Below, piece by piece: positions 26,711 through 40,300 of a DNA stretch of 64,000 nt. Numbering within the stretch: the stretch's first letter is position 1; each line of letters starts with the position of its first letter. Both the position numbers and the translations under genes were made by a program. The notes under the pieces are model-generated. The model ran no database searches and had not been told where the DNA came from. It saw only the letters and a program-made list of their open reading frames with translations. The DNA is from Ooceraea biroi (lineage: Eukaryota > Arthropoda > Insecta > Hymenoptera > Formicidae), in assembly GCF_003672135.1 (NCBI RefSeq), contig NC_039509.1, positions 6,448,001 through 6,512,000 on the forward strand, read 5' to 3'.

Positions 26711-27018
26711 TTCAAAAGTCCTTTTTGATAAGAAATCTGAAATGGCACTCTATTTTAATCCATTTTGTGATATGACCGTATTATATTTAACTCGACATGT
26801 CGTGAAATAATAGTACTTAATCTTATACATGCGAAATGTGATGGTTCTTCAATTTACTACACAATATTTATTCAGTTTATGAATATTATGTAATATTTGT
26901 GATTACAAAACTCTTTTTCTACCTCTCTCAAAGAATTTTATTTTAATTAATATTTAAATTATAACGTCACATAAACCAGTCTTCTCTTCTTGTATTAGTT
27001 GGAGGTTTCCGAAAAAAC
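26711..27018. other. AT-rich spacer between divergent tRNA genes
   Basis: About 300 bases of AT-rich DNA separating the Gln gene (minus) from the second Ala gene (plus). The two genes point away from each other, so both 5' flanks lie here. No TATA-like motif clearly assignable to either was seen. Confidence 0.65.
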
Positions 27019-27090
27019 GGGGATGTAGCTCAGTGGTAGAGCGTTCGCTTTGCATGTGAAAGGTCCCGGGTTCGATCCCCGGCATCTCCA
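27019..27090 (+). tRNA. tRNA-Ala(UGC), second copy
   Basis: Identical over all 72 nt to the gene at 17522-17593, including the G3-U70 pair, TGC anticodon and T arm. The flanks differ, apart from a short GAGGT...CGAAAA similarity within 30 bases upstream, so the copies are old or maintained by gene conversion rather than a fresh large duplication. No intron. TTTT at 27097-27100 is the nearest T-run and probable Pol III terminator. Confidence 0.98.
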
Positions 27091-30000
27091 ATTTACTTTT
27101 GCTTCAACCATTTATAAATTACTAATTTTTTTCCCTGTCCATAAAAGAAACAATAATAAAAAATACTTTTTTATTTATGCGGATTCGCTTAGAAGTAAAT
27201 TGTGCAATTAACTATAATAAACGTAAAATTCACTTTTATCTTAAATATTTACACGCAGCGTATACATCCTCGTTCCTATCATTTATAATAAACTATTTAT
27301 TACTGATGCAAGCTGAAAGTGAAATATAGAATATGCGGTGAAATTTTTCTTCAAGCTGCTGCAAATTATACATATCGTTTAGAGAAGACTGTTGTCTTCA
27401 TTCGCGCAATCTCGTTGACGCCCGATCGATCGTCGCTTTATCGACTCGAGTTTGCGCGACTCGCCACGCTCACGCTCGTCCGTCATGCGGTGAAAAAATC
27501 GCGCGTATTTAGAATGTCAACTGACGGCCGTGGCCGTATGTAAAGCACCACGACAGGGGAGACGATGGTATGCAAATGAAGCCGAGCAAAGAGATTGAAT
27601 GGTAATAGTCTTCGATTCGTCATGTGCAAAAGTTCCGTGTGTATCCGCGAGCGTAGTACCGGGCCCCTTGTCGACGCGAGAGAAAGATACTATCATTTGA
27701 ATTGCCGTCGTCATCATACGGGTAGAGATACGTTATGCCTATCTCCATCGAATATACCCGAGAATAATCGTGCGAAATATACTGCGACAGGGTCTCCTTT
27801 TTTTTCATCTCTCCTCCCCGCGGGGTGAATGCAGCGTCGCGCACGTGGGAATTAATCATCGTTGGAAAAACGACGCAATAAGGCAGAACGCAGAGCGTAG
27901 CTCTTTCTCTAGCGTAATCGCTCGCCGATGAGTCGTACGAGAGGCAAGAAACGTGGATAACGGCCTTGATTGATCGTAAGCGTACGTGACAGTCCGGGTT
28001 CTATGTCGATGATACGGTAGAGGTATATCTTTACCAGGAAAACATCGTGCGGCGTATTTTCTTTCGTTTATTTTACTTCAAATGTGCGCTTGTAACAAGA
28101 TATATAATAAAATTGGCATTATCTGTCCCGTTATTTTGTGGGCATACTGCGTGTGCACGTTATCGGAGATTCAAGAGATCTAATAGAGTCGCCTTAAAAC
28201 TTGCGGTATGCGAAGTATTCCCCCGAAGGGGAAAATAAGAGAGTTCCCCCCCGGTCAAGGTCCCCTGTCACTGAACCGTTATAATATCCTGTCCGGCAAT
28301 CCCGAGTATCTATTTTGTCCCCGAAAAAGAGCGTAACTATGTGAAAACAACATAAAAAAAATCTCGGCGTGCATAGATATCGAGTTTTGATCCCCGACTG
28401 GGGTCAGCACTGGAGCGTGTGACCATTTTGTCACCCTCGCCGAAAATTTTATTTACGAATATCCTTTCGACGCGCTGCTGCGAGCGTTCTCGCGCGAGAG
28501 CGCTCGTACTGTCCGAATATGCGATGCGACATAAAAGTGTCGGCACCCCGCGCGGTACCATCGCGGATTCTTTCCGAGAGTTACAAGCGACGAAACTTCC
28601 GGCTGAATTTAAATGTCCAATTGTCAGCGGCGCCGCGCCCCGAGCTCCTCGATGGACGTTTTACGGGCAATCGACGATGAAGGAATAACTTGTTCCGCGA
28701 CTTTTTCCGTCCAGCTATAGAATACGTTATGACGTCATAGATGAATTTTGATTTTGCGTAAGAATGTACTTATTACGATCGGCCGAATGATATATGCTCT
28801 GAATTATTTCATAAAAAGATCATTTTAAGTAAGATAGTATTGAATAAATATTCTTCCCCATAAAATGCCTATTTTCGCTTTTCGGAGATATAGATTTACA
28901 ATTTTTCCTTTGTTTCAATCTACATGCAAGAATAAGAAACCTATATTTGATTTTGAATGATTGATGTATTTACGAAATTGGTACTGAATTCGAATCTTAA
29001 TCCCCAATCGAGTCACAGGCGACGCCAGTCTGTAGTGAAATAATAATTTTTGTATTTCTCGGACTAAAGGTGCGAAAAAGGTATCAGTAACAAAAAGTCG
29101 GGTGGATGTTCGATGACACGAAGAGTGCAACGGGAAGTGACAGGGCACAATGAACGAAGATATTCGCAGCGAGAAATCCATCAGAGACCTGTTTCCATGC
29201 CGGGGACAATAATGCCAGACGGTTTTTGTGTTCTCTGGCTTTCTTCATTTTTCCTTCGTCGAGCTTCCTAGAAACGGCGCGGCGGGGGTGCTTTAAATAT
29301 TTAGGTGGCTAATTTTCGCGAGGAATTTTTTAAGCCGACGGAGGAAAGTGAGAATTGAAAAGAAACGCGACGACGCGAAGAGGGTGGCAGGAGGCGACCG
29401 AGCGAGATGTCCTCCAGACTGAAATAATAATGAGAGGCGCCAGCGCCTTTAATCACGATATTAAACATTTACGATCGCCACGGCGCGGTGGTGTCCTGCT
29501 ACGCTAAGGCTCCTCCGTTCCTTTCTTCGCACGACTCCGATCCGATCTTCCCCCTGGTACAAAGCGACTTTCCCTGTAACGCGCTCCCAAGTCCCTTGTT
29601 TACGTCTACGTAGTCTCTGATAACTTATACGATGATCTGCTTTAGAATATTTCGCAGTGTCCAATCTGGAATGCGCTTTAGCTTATTGCGAACTACGTGT
29701 ACACGAGAACGAAATGCGAAAATGGACGCCGTTTATTAATAATTACATTTCCATGTTACCACGTGATAAACGTGAATTATTATTTTACTGTACAATTTTT
29801 CGCTTTTTATTTAGTGTAGAATATAGATTTATATATTAGTTATAATTATATGTTAATTTAGAACATTTTCGAATGTTTAATATTTGGAGTAGAGGAAAGA
29901 TACTTAGCTAGGTTACCGTTTCCAATAAACCTTCGGAAAGACAAATCTTCTGCAATACCAATGGATAGATTCGAGATTATTGCAAACGGGGATAGGACAT

Positions 30001-31558
30001 AACTTGCAGTAGAATGGGCAATTCGGGCGAAAAGACCACTGGACACTGGCGAAAAAGTCCATTTTTCTTGGCCGACGTTGCTATTGCCAGATTATGTCCC
30101 ACGCAGCTATATTGATGACAAAGCCGCTGAACCGACCAGCCAGCTCAATCTAGTCAACAGTTTGTTTTGCTTTCATACAATTTGTCATCCATTGTCTGAG
30201 CGTACGTACACTCCCACCCTGGCCGTCTCCAATCGTTATTTATGGTTTTGCAGACGCTTGATTAATTTTTGTCTTGTCCTCTTAACGTCTGAAAATCGTT
30301 GGCGCGATTTCAAAACTTGGTTAGAAAGCGTCTTTGCAATTAACGCGAGACTATTTCCCGCGGGCACACGAAGAGAACAATTAAATATGTACAGCGAGCT
30401 TAGGATAAAATTACGTTTTTAATCCGCGATATAAGATGACGATGATGCGGGGTGATAGTCCGGTCGAACAGAGAATAATTTAATGTTCCGTATTCCGGTA
30501 ATGCGATTTTACGGAACGCCGAGCATGCGACGCCTGAGCATTAGAAACACAATTTTCCTTCCGCACTCGCGAGGGATGAATCGGCCGTGTCGAGAAGCAT
30601 TTTTCTCGAGCCTTAACTCTGAAATTTTTTTATTTTCACACTTCGCTATCCGTAAATCGAATCATGGCCGAACCCAAAAGTATAGGACAGCGACGAGCGA
30701 CGAGAGACGAAGGGCGAACGATAAGAATATTCGATGCGTAATTTTTTGAATACATAAACACATGTGACAAACAAAGCAGGATAATAGGCAAGGATAAACT
30801 TTCGAAACCTGCAACAAAATTTTGAAATTTAACAAAGAAAACAGTTTGGAAAACGTAGTTGTAACGGTTCTGACTACCTGCTGTATATTTTGTTTTGTTC
30901 ATCTCCACTTTCCCTTTTTTCAATACGTTGACCTTGATACCCAACCGCAGAATTGGCAGGAACAACAGTCCCAAACTGCAGGGGGTTCTCGCAGGCCCTA
31001 TTGTGTACCACGCAAGGGTTGCCTGGAACACGCTTGTTCGATCTTTCTCCCTTTTCTCTTTTTCAGTATGGGGCATTTCTCGTATCGCACCCTCGTATGA
31101 AGTCGAGAAGCTCGCGAGGTAACGTGAGAATGACAACAGATGCGATGGAATGAAATTACAAGATGTCGCAGCATTACGCCAGCGTGTTGTGCTTTTTTAG
31201 CGAAATTGTTGTGACAGGCATCTCAATGCGCGATTCTCGCATCTTCTCTCTCCCTCTCTGGTGCTCTTGGTCTCCGAGGAGTCTCCCCTTGGTATAGAAT
31301 GTACACTTTTATGGTGTCAAGTCCCGGTCTTTTGGGAAAAGGGTCCGCGTCGCCCGTCATTCGGTTAATCCTATTTAATCGCTTTTCCTTCCTGATACGC
31401 CGATTGGACTGAAACTAACGTTCGAATCCGAGAACGATCGATAAGACCGCTGAATATTGCATTGATATTTTACATACAATGCATATCACGTATATATCTA
31501 CCCACCTCACGTGTTCGCGGGTAAATTCGTTTATTTTTATCGCGGAACAATCTGTACT
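27091..31558. other. Non-coding block between tRNA-Ala and MITE pair
   Basis: No recognisable exon. Composition alternates between CpG-rich (27390-27560, 28430-28690) and AT-rich (28730-28960, 29820-29900). One perfect octamer lies at 27570-27577. The longest minus-strand frame (30636-31136) has no domain and is overlapped by equally long plus-strand frames, which marks it as chance. Confidence 0.55.
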
Positions 31559-31743
31559 CAGTAATGCAAACTCTGTACCCCTGGCACCATCGGTGCTACA
31601 CCACGGTGCTCACGCACCAAACTCAGCCGAGCCGCCATTGGCCGCCGCCGAGCGCGGAGAGCACACGGACACGGGTCACGCTTGGTACGTGAGCACCGTG
31701 GTGCAGCACCAATGGTACCAGGGATACAGAGTTCGCATCACTG
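31559..31743. mobile_element. hAT-like foldback MITE, 185 bp, with 8-bp target duplication
   Basis: Two 62-base inverted arms (31559-31620 and 31682-31743) flank a 61-base GC-rich loop. The arms start CAGTRATGCRAACTCTGTAY and agree at 55 of 62 positions. The element is bracketed exactly by the direct repeat TCTGTACT at 31551-31558 and 31744-31751. An 8-bp duplication with CA...TG ends is characteristic of the hAT superfamily, although this octamer does not match the usual hAT target consensus. There is no coding capacity, so it is non-autonomous. A transcript through it would make a very long hairpin. Confidence 0.88.
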
Positions 31744-31751
31744 TCTGTACT

Positions 31752-31968
31752 ATCTAAAGAGAGTAATTCTAATTATTGAGTTTTAACTCTTTAAGAAGCG
31801 GCGAAAACGCTTCGGCGAGGACGGTCGCGAGGCGACTCGTCTCTCGGGTAAGTGCATCACTGAACCCACCTCATCCTCTTTATATACCGTTTTCACCAGG
31901 ATTTTGTGTGCGAGAAACGGTAGTCACTTAGCGGAGGCGCTACGAACTAATGTTACACGCAATATGTA
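31752..31968. other. Spacer between two MITEs
   Basis: About 217 bases of unique DNA with no recognisable element. It contains a run of ordinary mixed-composition DNA with a GCGGCGAAAACGC segment near 31798. Its main interest is that it separates two independent miniature transposons. Confidence 0.6.
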
Positions 31969-32166
31969 CACTAAGGTGCATTAATTCGCGTGGTAGCGAA
32001 TATATATATTTATTAATATTAATATATATATTATATATATGTGTATATTATAATATTATATACATGTAATATATATGTATATATATATATATATATATTA
32101 TATATAGTAATATTAATAAATATTAATATAAATATTTGCTACCACGCGAATCAATGCACCTTAGTG
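31969..32166. mobile_element. TA-flanked MITE, 198 bp, AT-rich core
   Basis: Terminal inverted repeats starting CACTAAGGTGCATTRATTCG extend for about 35 bases with two mismatches. They then continue as a largely self-complementary core of TATA and TTAATATTA units, so nearly the whole element folds on itself. TA lies immediately outside both ends (31967-31968 and 32167-32168), consistent with a Tc1/mariner-type target duplication. No coding capacity. The (TA)n core may have grown by slippage after insertion. Confidence 0.82.
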
Positions 32167-32168
32167 TA

Positions 32169-32692
32169 CTGTCTGTGAGTCATATCTGTTATCTTTTTAT
32201 ATCGGCGTGCACAATCAAACTTGTCTGAAATCGTTATCAGTTCTACCGTGGGATTAACGAGCCAAAGTTAGCACGTGATCACGTCGGTTTATCTCGCGTT
32301 CCCTAATTGTCTATGACTATTCATCAAGCCATTTATACTCGACGCAATTATCACCATCATCAGTCTCGAGACCCATGCCATTTCGAATTCGACTACGTCG
32401 AAAGCTCTCATCATTTATCTCCTCATGCAAATGCCTTGACATTGCGTTATGTTTCATCGAGATATAGTGATGAATTATAAATCTCAACGTAAATTCGCTA
32501 CTTTTTCAAAAACGATGAGGCTAGATATGCACGTGACTATTTAACGTTGCATTTCGATTTCAAACATTATATATCAAAAAATAATTAATCAAAGATGTCA
32601 CCAAAAATAAAAGTTAACGAAGTCGTTTTTTCACTAACATTATCATATTTATTTTACGATTATAAAATGTAGTTTAAAAAAACAAAAAGGTT
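32169..32692. other. Non-coding spacer before tRNA-Leu(UAA)
   Basis: Unique DNA, AT-rich from about 32560, with a perfect octamer at 32425-32432. No exon, RNA gene or transposon is recognised. Confidence 0.6.
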
Positions 32693-32776
32693 TGCTAAGT
32701 GTGGGGTTCGAACCCACGCTCCCAGATGGGAACCAGATCTTAAGTCTGGCGCCTTAGACCGCTCGGCCAACCTAGC
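32693..32776 (-). tRNA. tRNA-Leu(UAA)
   Basis: An 84-nt class II tRNA on the minus strand for UUA leucine codons. The acceptor stem GCTAGGT/ACTTAGC has one G-U pair and discriminator A. The D arm GCCGAGCGGTCTAAGGC matches that of the Leu(UAG) gene. The anticodon stem CCAGA/TCTGG holds CTTAAGA with anticodon TAA. A long variable arm (TTCCCATCTGGGAGC) and T arm GTGGG-TTCGAAC-CCCAC complete it. No intron. On the minus strand CCTTTTTG follows the gene (32684-32688), giving a Pol III terminator. Confidence 0.97.
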
Positions 32777-33920
32777 TTTGGTGAATGCCGAGAGAAAATA
32801 TTCCTACATACGCCAATGTATTAGCGAATACTATATGCACATATAAAATAATGTTAAACTTTTGTTTTTACTCATGGAATTAAATTTTGCATCTCTTATG
32901 TATGCTATTATATTATCTCATTTCATGATTTTTGAAATATTGCAACAAGTAATGAAAACGTTAATGATAAATAATATTTTGTGATAATAAATGTTTTGAG
33001 TTCTCTGATATTTTTAATTTTATTATTATAATTTTTCCATTTTATTTTCCAGTTCATTTTATAATCGTTTTCTATATCATGATAAATTGTGGAATATTTC
33101 TATGATATCGATAACTTAGAAAACATCACGCAACACGAGACAAAATGCACACGAACTCTCTACAAGCACACGCGACCACATGGTAATTTGCTCGTGACCA
33201 CTAATGCGCCGCGTTCTGTCTTTGTGCTTCTGAAAAAATCACGGAAGTTGTAAAGCACGACGCATTATTTGAATAATACCGTCATTATTCACTCCGCTTG
33301 TTCCACAGTGTGACTAACGATGAGTCGGGGGGCAAAAGTGCTCTGATACTTGTGAAATTTGATCGTAATCGGCTAATCCGTGACGACCATGCCTCCCGAC
33401 AAAAGCTCGTGGCGCGTGTCAGATGACTTGTTCGTTTTTAACTAGCATTATGTACACTTTACACATGTTTCGTGTATAATCGTGACATTAGAAACTATAA
33501 TTTTGCCAGTTTCCAATATATACGTAATATATACCTATCAAGTAATTTCCATATTTATAAGAGAAGCGCCTCGGCTCATGAGCAATCGACTTTGCACACT
33601 GTTATCTTGCCTCGCGACTTCGGTTATTCCGCGAGCAACAGGCTCGAAACAAAAAGAACGAACGTCGTCATATGCCGTCCGCATTCTCCACCTCGCCCTT
33701 TGCATACGCAAGAGGAAGTCCAACGACCCTTTTCCATTAGTCGGTTTAACACTTAACGCCGCGTACCGCGGATTTGCACGCGTATCATCCACGCTCTCCT
33801 CATCGTTTCTCGGCGACGCGAGTCTGCTCTCTCTTCCCCTCTGCTTTGCACGGCGCACCTGTGCAGCCGCGACGGTGAAGACGATAAGTCAGCGCAAAGG
33901 GGCACGATGCTAGCGTTTCA

Positions 33921-33948
33921 GGTAGGTAGGTAGGTAGGCAGGCAGGCA
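33921..33948 (+). repeat. (GGTA)n/(GGCA)n microsatellite
   Basis: Tandem GGTA units pass into GGCA units. The change of unit by a single T-to-C transition is typical of an ageing microsatellite. Confidence 0.9.
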
Positions 33949-36900
33949 TCCGCAATAAAAGCGAATCGTACGTCCAGACAACGTTCCGGGCGACGTAATA
34001 AAAAAGGGAAACCCCGATAAAGGTAGCCGGGGGTATCACGAGCGTTGTCGGTGCGCCCTCGCGAGGCATAGCTGATGTTGTTGATGTTGGGATCGCGTGC
34101 CTCCGCGAATGTCGTACCAGTCTGCACCTATCCCGTTGTTAAAGTTCTCTGCCCCTCTTTTTTTCTCCTTCTTCTCTTCTTCTCGTTCCCCCGGCATCCC
34201 GCCGTCTTCTCCTTCTCTCACCCCACGGACGTGTCATTAACGTAATCATTCTCCGTCACTTGGACGATTCCTCGAGAGTCGAGACTCGAGCCACTTCATA
34301 TTTAAATCGCTCCAAGTTCGCTCCGACTTCCGACGCGCGCTTTGGGCCTTCCTGATTGTACACCGCGGGGAATATATCGTAATGCTCGCCGATAATGACT
34401 CGTCGAGTTGCGAGTTCGCGAGGTAAACGCATTTCCTCAAACGGACGTAATATTCCATTTCGAGTGCGACAGATGTAAAATATATCGCATCCAATTGAAA
34501 ACAGGAATAGTTTCAATTGATATCTAGGGATATATGATGCGTTAAGCAGTGCGTTTCATTGAATTATTTCTGCGGCGATTTTTATCCAGCGTGGCACAGT
34601 GATATTTCGATACGTACGTTCGCCATTGCGCGGGTTTACTTGTCAAAAGCACGCCCGCGTCGTTCAGACCGTCGTTCAGACCGTAACAGAAAAATAATTA
34701 GACGAAACAGACATTTCTCGGCGAGCACGTGTCGGCGGTGCGTCTCAGAATGCAAGTCCCAGCTGTTAACTGCGCTCCGACTTTCTCTATTTAGGCTGCC
34801 ATATGCCAAACTTTATCTTTCGAGAAGTTACAAGAGCGGGCCGAGACTGACGAAAGCAATTTATCTCCAAATTAGTTATAAATAACCATAAGGATTTCAC
34901 TCAAGTGTATCTCTAATTGATTTTACGTGATATAACGCATTGTTTGCGTTAAAATAATGGATTAGTATTGATCGATTGGAAAAGTGCATTCCGTATTGCG
35001 GTCGCATTGAGCGTTGTCGATAATTGATAGATGATATTGGAGAAATGATCTCACGAAAGCACGAATATGCGTCGCGGAGTGAACGAAGGGCTTTGTACAG
35101 ACGCGATTGGTCAAGCAATTTGTTTGTAGACGCTGATTGTGTCTATCGACGACTATGATTTGTGTAATCGTCTTCGACCCGGCGGGTTATCGCACTCACG
35201 GAACAGTCTCCCGTTGTGTGATTTTTCCTCACTCGGAACTTTTCACCTTATCACTACACGTAAACATTATATGGCCACTGCGTGCCTTATGAACGCAACG
35301 CACTTACGCAATCCTCCTTGACTTTAAATTAGTCCTTAGATATTCCAGATGCAGCGCCGCCAAACTTCACCTTTCGGTCTCTTGCCTTTGTCTCGACGAA
35401 CTTTATCTGAATTTGAGTCATATAAGCGTATTCAATTTTATAGTAACTAATATAAAATAATGCATAAAATATTTTTTTAAATAATATGGAGAGAAACGTA
35501 TGCAAACATTTTTAGACTGATAAATAAAAATTGGTTGTCCTGTATTTTATAAAGCTTTTTTATATTTTTATGTTTGGTTCTCTTTTTTATTCATATGCTT
35601 GAAACTACGATACGTGGCGGAAAGGGCAGTGACATTTTTGCTTGTTAAAAGCTGGATATGGTATCGCTGAACTGGAAAGGTGATGTAACAACGTCCTTTG
35701 ACTTTGAGTACGTGCAGCAGCAAAAATTAGCTTTTGAAAATAATTCACGTGTGTTATCGGCTACTAAGGGTCGTTTCATGTCGCGACTCGTCTTTTACGT
35801 CATGCCGCATGAGAGCGCTTTTATGTCAATACTTCAAAGTGACATATGAGTACCTACGTAAAGGTACTGTAAACTACAAAAGTTGGTCTTCCGTATCTCG
35901 AGAATTACATTTTGCATTGCTGATTCATTCATCGCTACACTTATCAATGTAATTACAAATGAATAAATAAAATAGAGATTTAGATAATTAAGGAATTTAA
36001 AGCTTCCAAGGAAAGTTGAATTAAAATCAACTTCACAAATTTTATTGAAATGGAGACTCTAATTTTTATATCGTGTACATTTATTAATTGTTATTTTATT
36101 CTACATTTAAGAGATATTAAGTTATAATTCATGAAATTATTATCTTATTATCTGATTAATTAATTACAAATAGTGCTCAAGCGAATACGATGATGCAACA
36201 TAAGAAACTTATATTATTAAGAAACTTTATATCTTCCAACTTTTGAATAAACGCAGCATCGCGTAGTACATTGGAGGATTAATACGTCGAGCAGATGAGT
36301 ATGCGTGTGAGTTTCTCATGATAATGTACCACAGAAGATTGTGAAAAATGCGGCTTGATAATACGCGTGTACCGAACACTGTCGCGAGTACGACGAGGAG
36401 AAGCATTGTCGATTGCATCCACGTCAGCTGAAGTACTAATCAGAAGCCGCTGTCTTTTAAGATTATTAAAATCGTCAAAGCTTCGGGCTTCTCAAAGGGT
36501 TAATTATCCTACGGGCTGTTTATGGCTGGGTGCTGCGCTTCCCTTGCTCGCCAGGGAACAGACGCGAATAAAGAGCGCGCCAACCGGGGACGAGATACGC
36601 TGTCATGGTACCGCGGAAAAGAGGTTCTCTGTTTGCGAAGCATTGTGAGAGCCAAGTTTCGAATCGCTCACTTGATCAGCGAATGATATGCGTCCATGAT
36701 AACAAACGTTTTAATGTGAGATTCATCTATCATTATCTCGATATCTCCGAATATTAGATTATCGAAAGACTCCGGCATGGAATTAACGAAATATCTTCTA
36801 AATATATCGTAATATATTTCTAAAAAAATATTTGGTGGCGCGATATTTCTGATTCTAAATTTAGCTGCATTCTCATGATAATCGCACGATGATGGCGTGC

Positions 36901-37329
36901 AATTATTATCGCTGACGTCAGATTTTTAGTCACATCAAAGTCGCGGGAACATCTCGGAGACCACCCGCGACCGTGCAGATCTCCGGGAAATCCGTCTTAT
37001 CCGGCATTATATCCGTCTTTCCTCACTCCAGAACGTCGGGGAAAGAAACGTCGCGACGCAGGAGGGGCGTGACATATGTACGCCCGTACGAAACTGGTAA
37101 ATGGACTGTCCCTCGTCGCAAAAGGGTCAGCAACGACGGGAGACGTAACGATATCTGTGCACTTATGCGCCTTACGCGAGTGTACTTAGACAAAGTACCT
37201 GCTCGCAATCACTTTAAGAGCGAGAGCATGCCAACTATGAAAGGTGTTAAGAGGCGCTCCGCGAGCGTTCTAGCCGCGATAAAGCGCTCGTATAAAACCA
37301 TCGTGCGTACACAGTACGGATTACCGGTG

Positions 37330-37377
37330 AAGAAGAAGAAAAAGAAGAAGTAGAGAGAGAGAGAGAGAGAGAAGAGG
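37330..37377 (+). repeat. (GAA)n then (GA)n tract
   Basis: AAG triplets followed by a TAG and then GA dinucleotides, purine-only apart from one T. In one frame it gives a terminal poly-Lys run in a 126-residue open frame (36973-37353), which is therefore an artefact of the repeat rather than a gene. Confidence 0.9.
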
Positions 37378-40300
37378 ACCTGTGCGCACGATGCGATGCG
37401 GCGACGACATCGTTTCTCGTACGAACGCGCTTTTAAAAGAGCGCGCGGGTTATTATGGGCATCGCGGCCCTCCCGTTCGCGAGATATGATCCACGTGACG
37501 CATTAAAGCGTTTGCACGTATCCGCGAAATGCGCGAAAAATCCCGGAATGCTAAATGCACGCGATTTATGCTACTAGTGAACGGTTTTAGCCGGCCGCGA
37601 GCACGGCGGTAAGCTTCCGAGAAGCCGCGTTTCTTCTTTGGCGCTTTGACAGCCCCGCGTCGTTCTGTCCCGCCGGGATTACTCCAGCAGAATGGTCCGG
37701 GAATGCAGTCGATAAGATTGATTGTGAGAGAGCACGCTGGGATATTCATAAGTACTTAAATGTCAGGGGCACTCGACTAACGCACGCTCGCTCGCTCGCC
37801 ACTTTAATGACGAGAGGCCTCGCGGCGCACTCGTGACATTTTTTCTTTTTATTTGCGCCTTTGCGCGATCGCGGATGCGGTAATCTGCCGCGATGCAATG
37901 TCTCTCTACGCGTGCATCATTTATCTCCATATCCCTCGCTTCGTCATCCACTGTCTCGGCAAGTGAAGAATTGCGCCACGCACAAGAACTCGATTATTGC
38001 TAGTGTGAACAACCTGTGGTTTATTTTCAGCTAGCTTCATAATATATCTTTGCGAATATCATATAGAGTTGCACGTAATCGGCAATGTATTAGATTTAAT
38101 TAAAACTTTATACCGGATGATGGAATGGGGAAATATTTGAAATATTTGTTCGCGTATGAATATAAAATTAGTATGTAATAAATATATAAGATAATAAGAG
38201 TACTAATTTGAATTTCTTGATTGCAAATAGATGATGCCGATCTCATCGCCACATTGAGGTGTTTCATCAGGTATGTGAAATTCTTTCTTTGTTTTATAAA
38301 CGAGCGGAGACCCGGAATCGATTTTCTGTTCACTTTACTGATAGAAATGGACACGTTATACGAGCGCGTTGAACGACGTTAACGAGTCGTCGAATCGTCG
38401 TCTGCTCTCCAGACGTATTTTAGTAGGTTTAACGTCGTACTAACAGCCAGGAGAAATTACGAAATTATAGCATTAACGTTCTTTCATACAGCTTTGTTCA
38501 AGAACGTTGTGCGTTCCACATTCTCGGATTCGTCATCCGCACATGACGAAATCCAAGTAACATCCGCCTTTTGTTAGCCAAAACTGTCAGATAATTTTAT
38601 AGTTTGGCCAGCCGCAAAGTAAATCTTAGAATAACATTTTTATCGATATTATTTCAATTCTTTTTCAATCTATATTTCGTTGTCCACATATTCCATTCTT
38701 TCTCTTTTCTTTGTCTCTTAATTAAAACATCTACGTACTTATTATTTGTATAAGAAGCTAGTTAATATTACAGGCTAGTAGACTAAAATTTTCTACCGTC
38801 TAGAACTGTCTTTTTGCGTCGTCCTGTAAGTACACGCATGCGCACGCGCACGAGCGATCGTGACCACGTTGCAGAAAGGTCCGTTATCGTAGGGCGTTAG
38901 AGAAGAGCCGTTTGGAATAGCGCTCGCGTAGCAGCACCACCGTTCGTCGTACTAAATGTTCCTAAATGAATCGTTAATCGTTAACGGCGCGGCATTACGC
39001 GGCCCTTACGGCGCGCTTATAAACCGGAAATTCGCCGGTCGCCAAACGTCCGACTGTCCAAATCGTTCAGCAGTCGGCTTGGAAGTCTTCCGGACAATAA
39101 AGTCGGACCCGCTTTATTGCCGAAAGGGACTCACCCCGATATACCGGCCGATCAGGCCCGCTTGTCTCTAAACGTCATTAAACGCGTACGTTAAATGCGT
39201 CTCTTTTTTCATTTTGTCCTGCTTTCGACTTTCTCTTTCTCTTTACGTGTCTCCATCACTGCTGTTCTCGTTTTCTCCTGTTCTCTTTGTCCTCGCACAG
39301 GATCGTCGAGAGGCTGTAAACGGTCACCCATCTCCGATACGGAATGCCGGATACGAACGAAATAGTCCGGATTCCTGGCTTTATTAAGCCCTCGGTTTAC
39401 GCGAGACATTTCGAGCCGTCCGGGAGCAGCGCGCACGGTATCGGAAACAAAGCCCGACGGGGACGCGGGTTTGACTTCGTTTTGACGAGCCGCGTAAAAG
39501 AGCGAAGGCGATCAGCCGTTGTAAAAAGCGCTTACGATTGCGCGGCACGGGATGCCATTTAATCATGGCGTTACGTTTAACGAGATATCGCCGCTGCAAC
39601 CGTTCTCGATCGACTTGTATCCTCGAGCACAAAATTAACATCTAGGTTTTTTGCAAGAAACATTGAAATTTTTAAATATAAAGAGCTAAATAAAATGACA
39701 CATGATACATTATTTCATCTTGATAATTTCGCTTCATTCATTCCCATCCAAGCATTTCCATTCGTTGATCTTCGAGCGAAACTAGAGATTTTTCTCACAG
39801 ATGATGAAAGCAACTCTTTTTCACAAAATTTTCGTCTCTTGACGGCGATCGATACCGCACTTTTACCCGGCAATTGTCACTCGCGCAATAGGATGCACGT
39901 TTGCGTATCGGCTTCAACGAACAAGTTTATGAGGTTCATGAGAAACGTTTAGACAAACGAACGAATGAACAAAGCGGGGCTTAGTAATCGTGAGAACCCA
40001 CCACACGTTTTGTCCTTCCACTTTTATGGTTTTATTGGGCTCTTCGGTTCGCCCTGGCTAATCCTAATACACTTTTTCTGCATTTCAACCCTTCGCTGTT
40101 GCGTCGTTCGTGTCGCTCCACGCTCGCAGGGCGTGCGTGCATACATGCGTGCGTGCGCGCTCCGGTGCGACTGTCCGCGCGCCCCGAATAATCGTAAAAT
40201 TTGATAATTAAATTTAATCGCGCCCCTTTAACGGCCTCGCACCGCTGCCCATTGTGCATCTCCCTAGTCCTACTTTAACGGCGCGATTACTCGAAGCTTT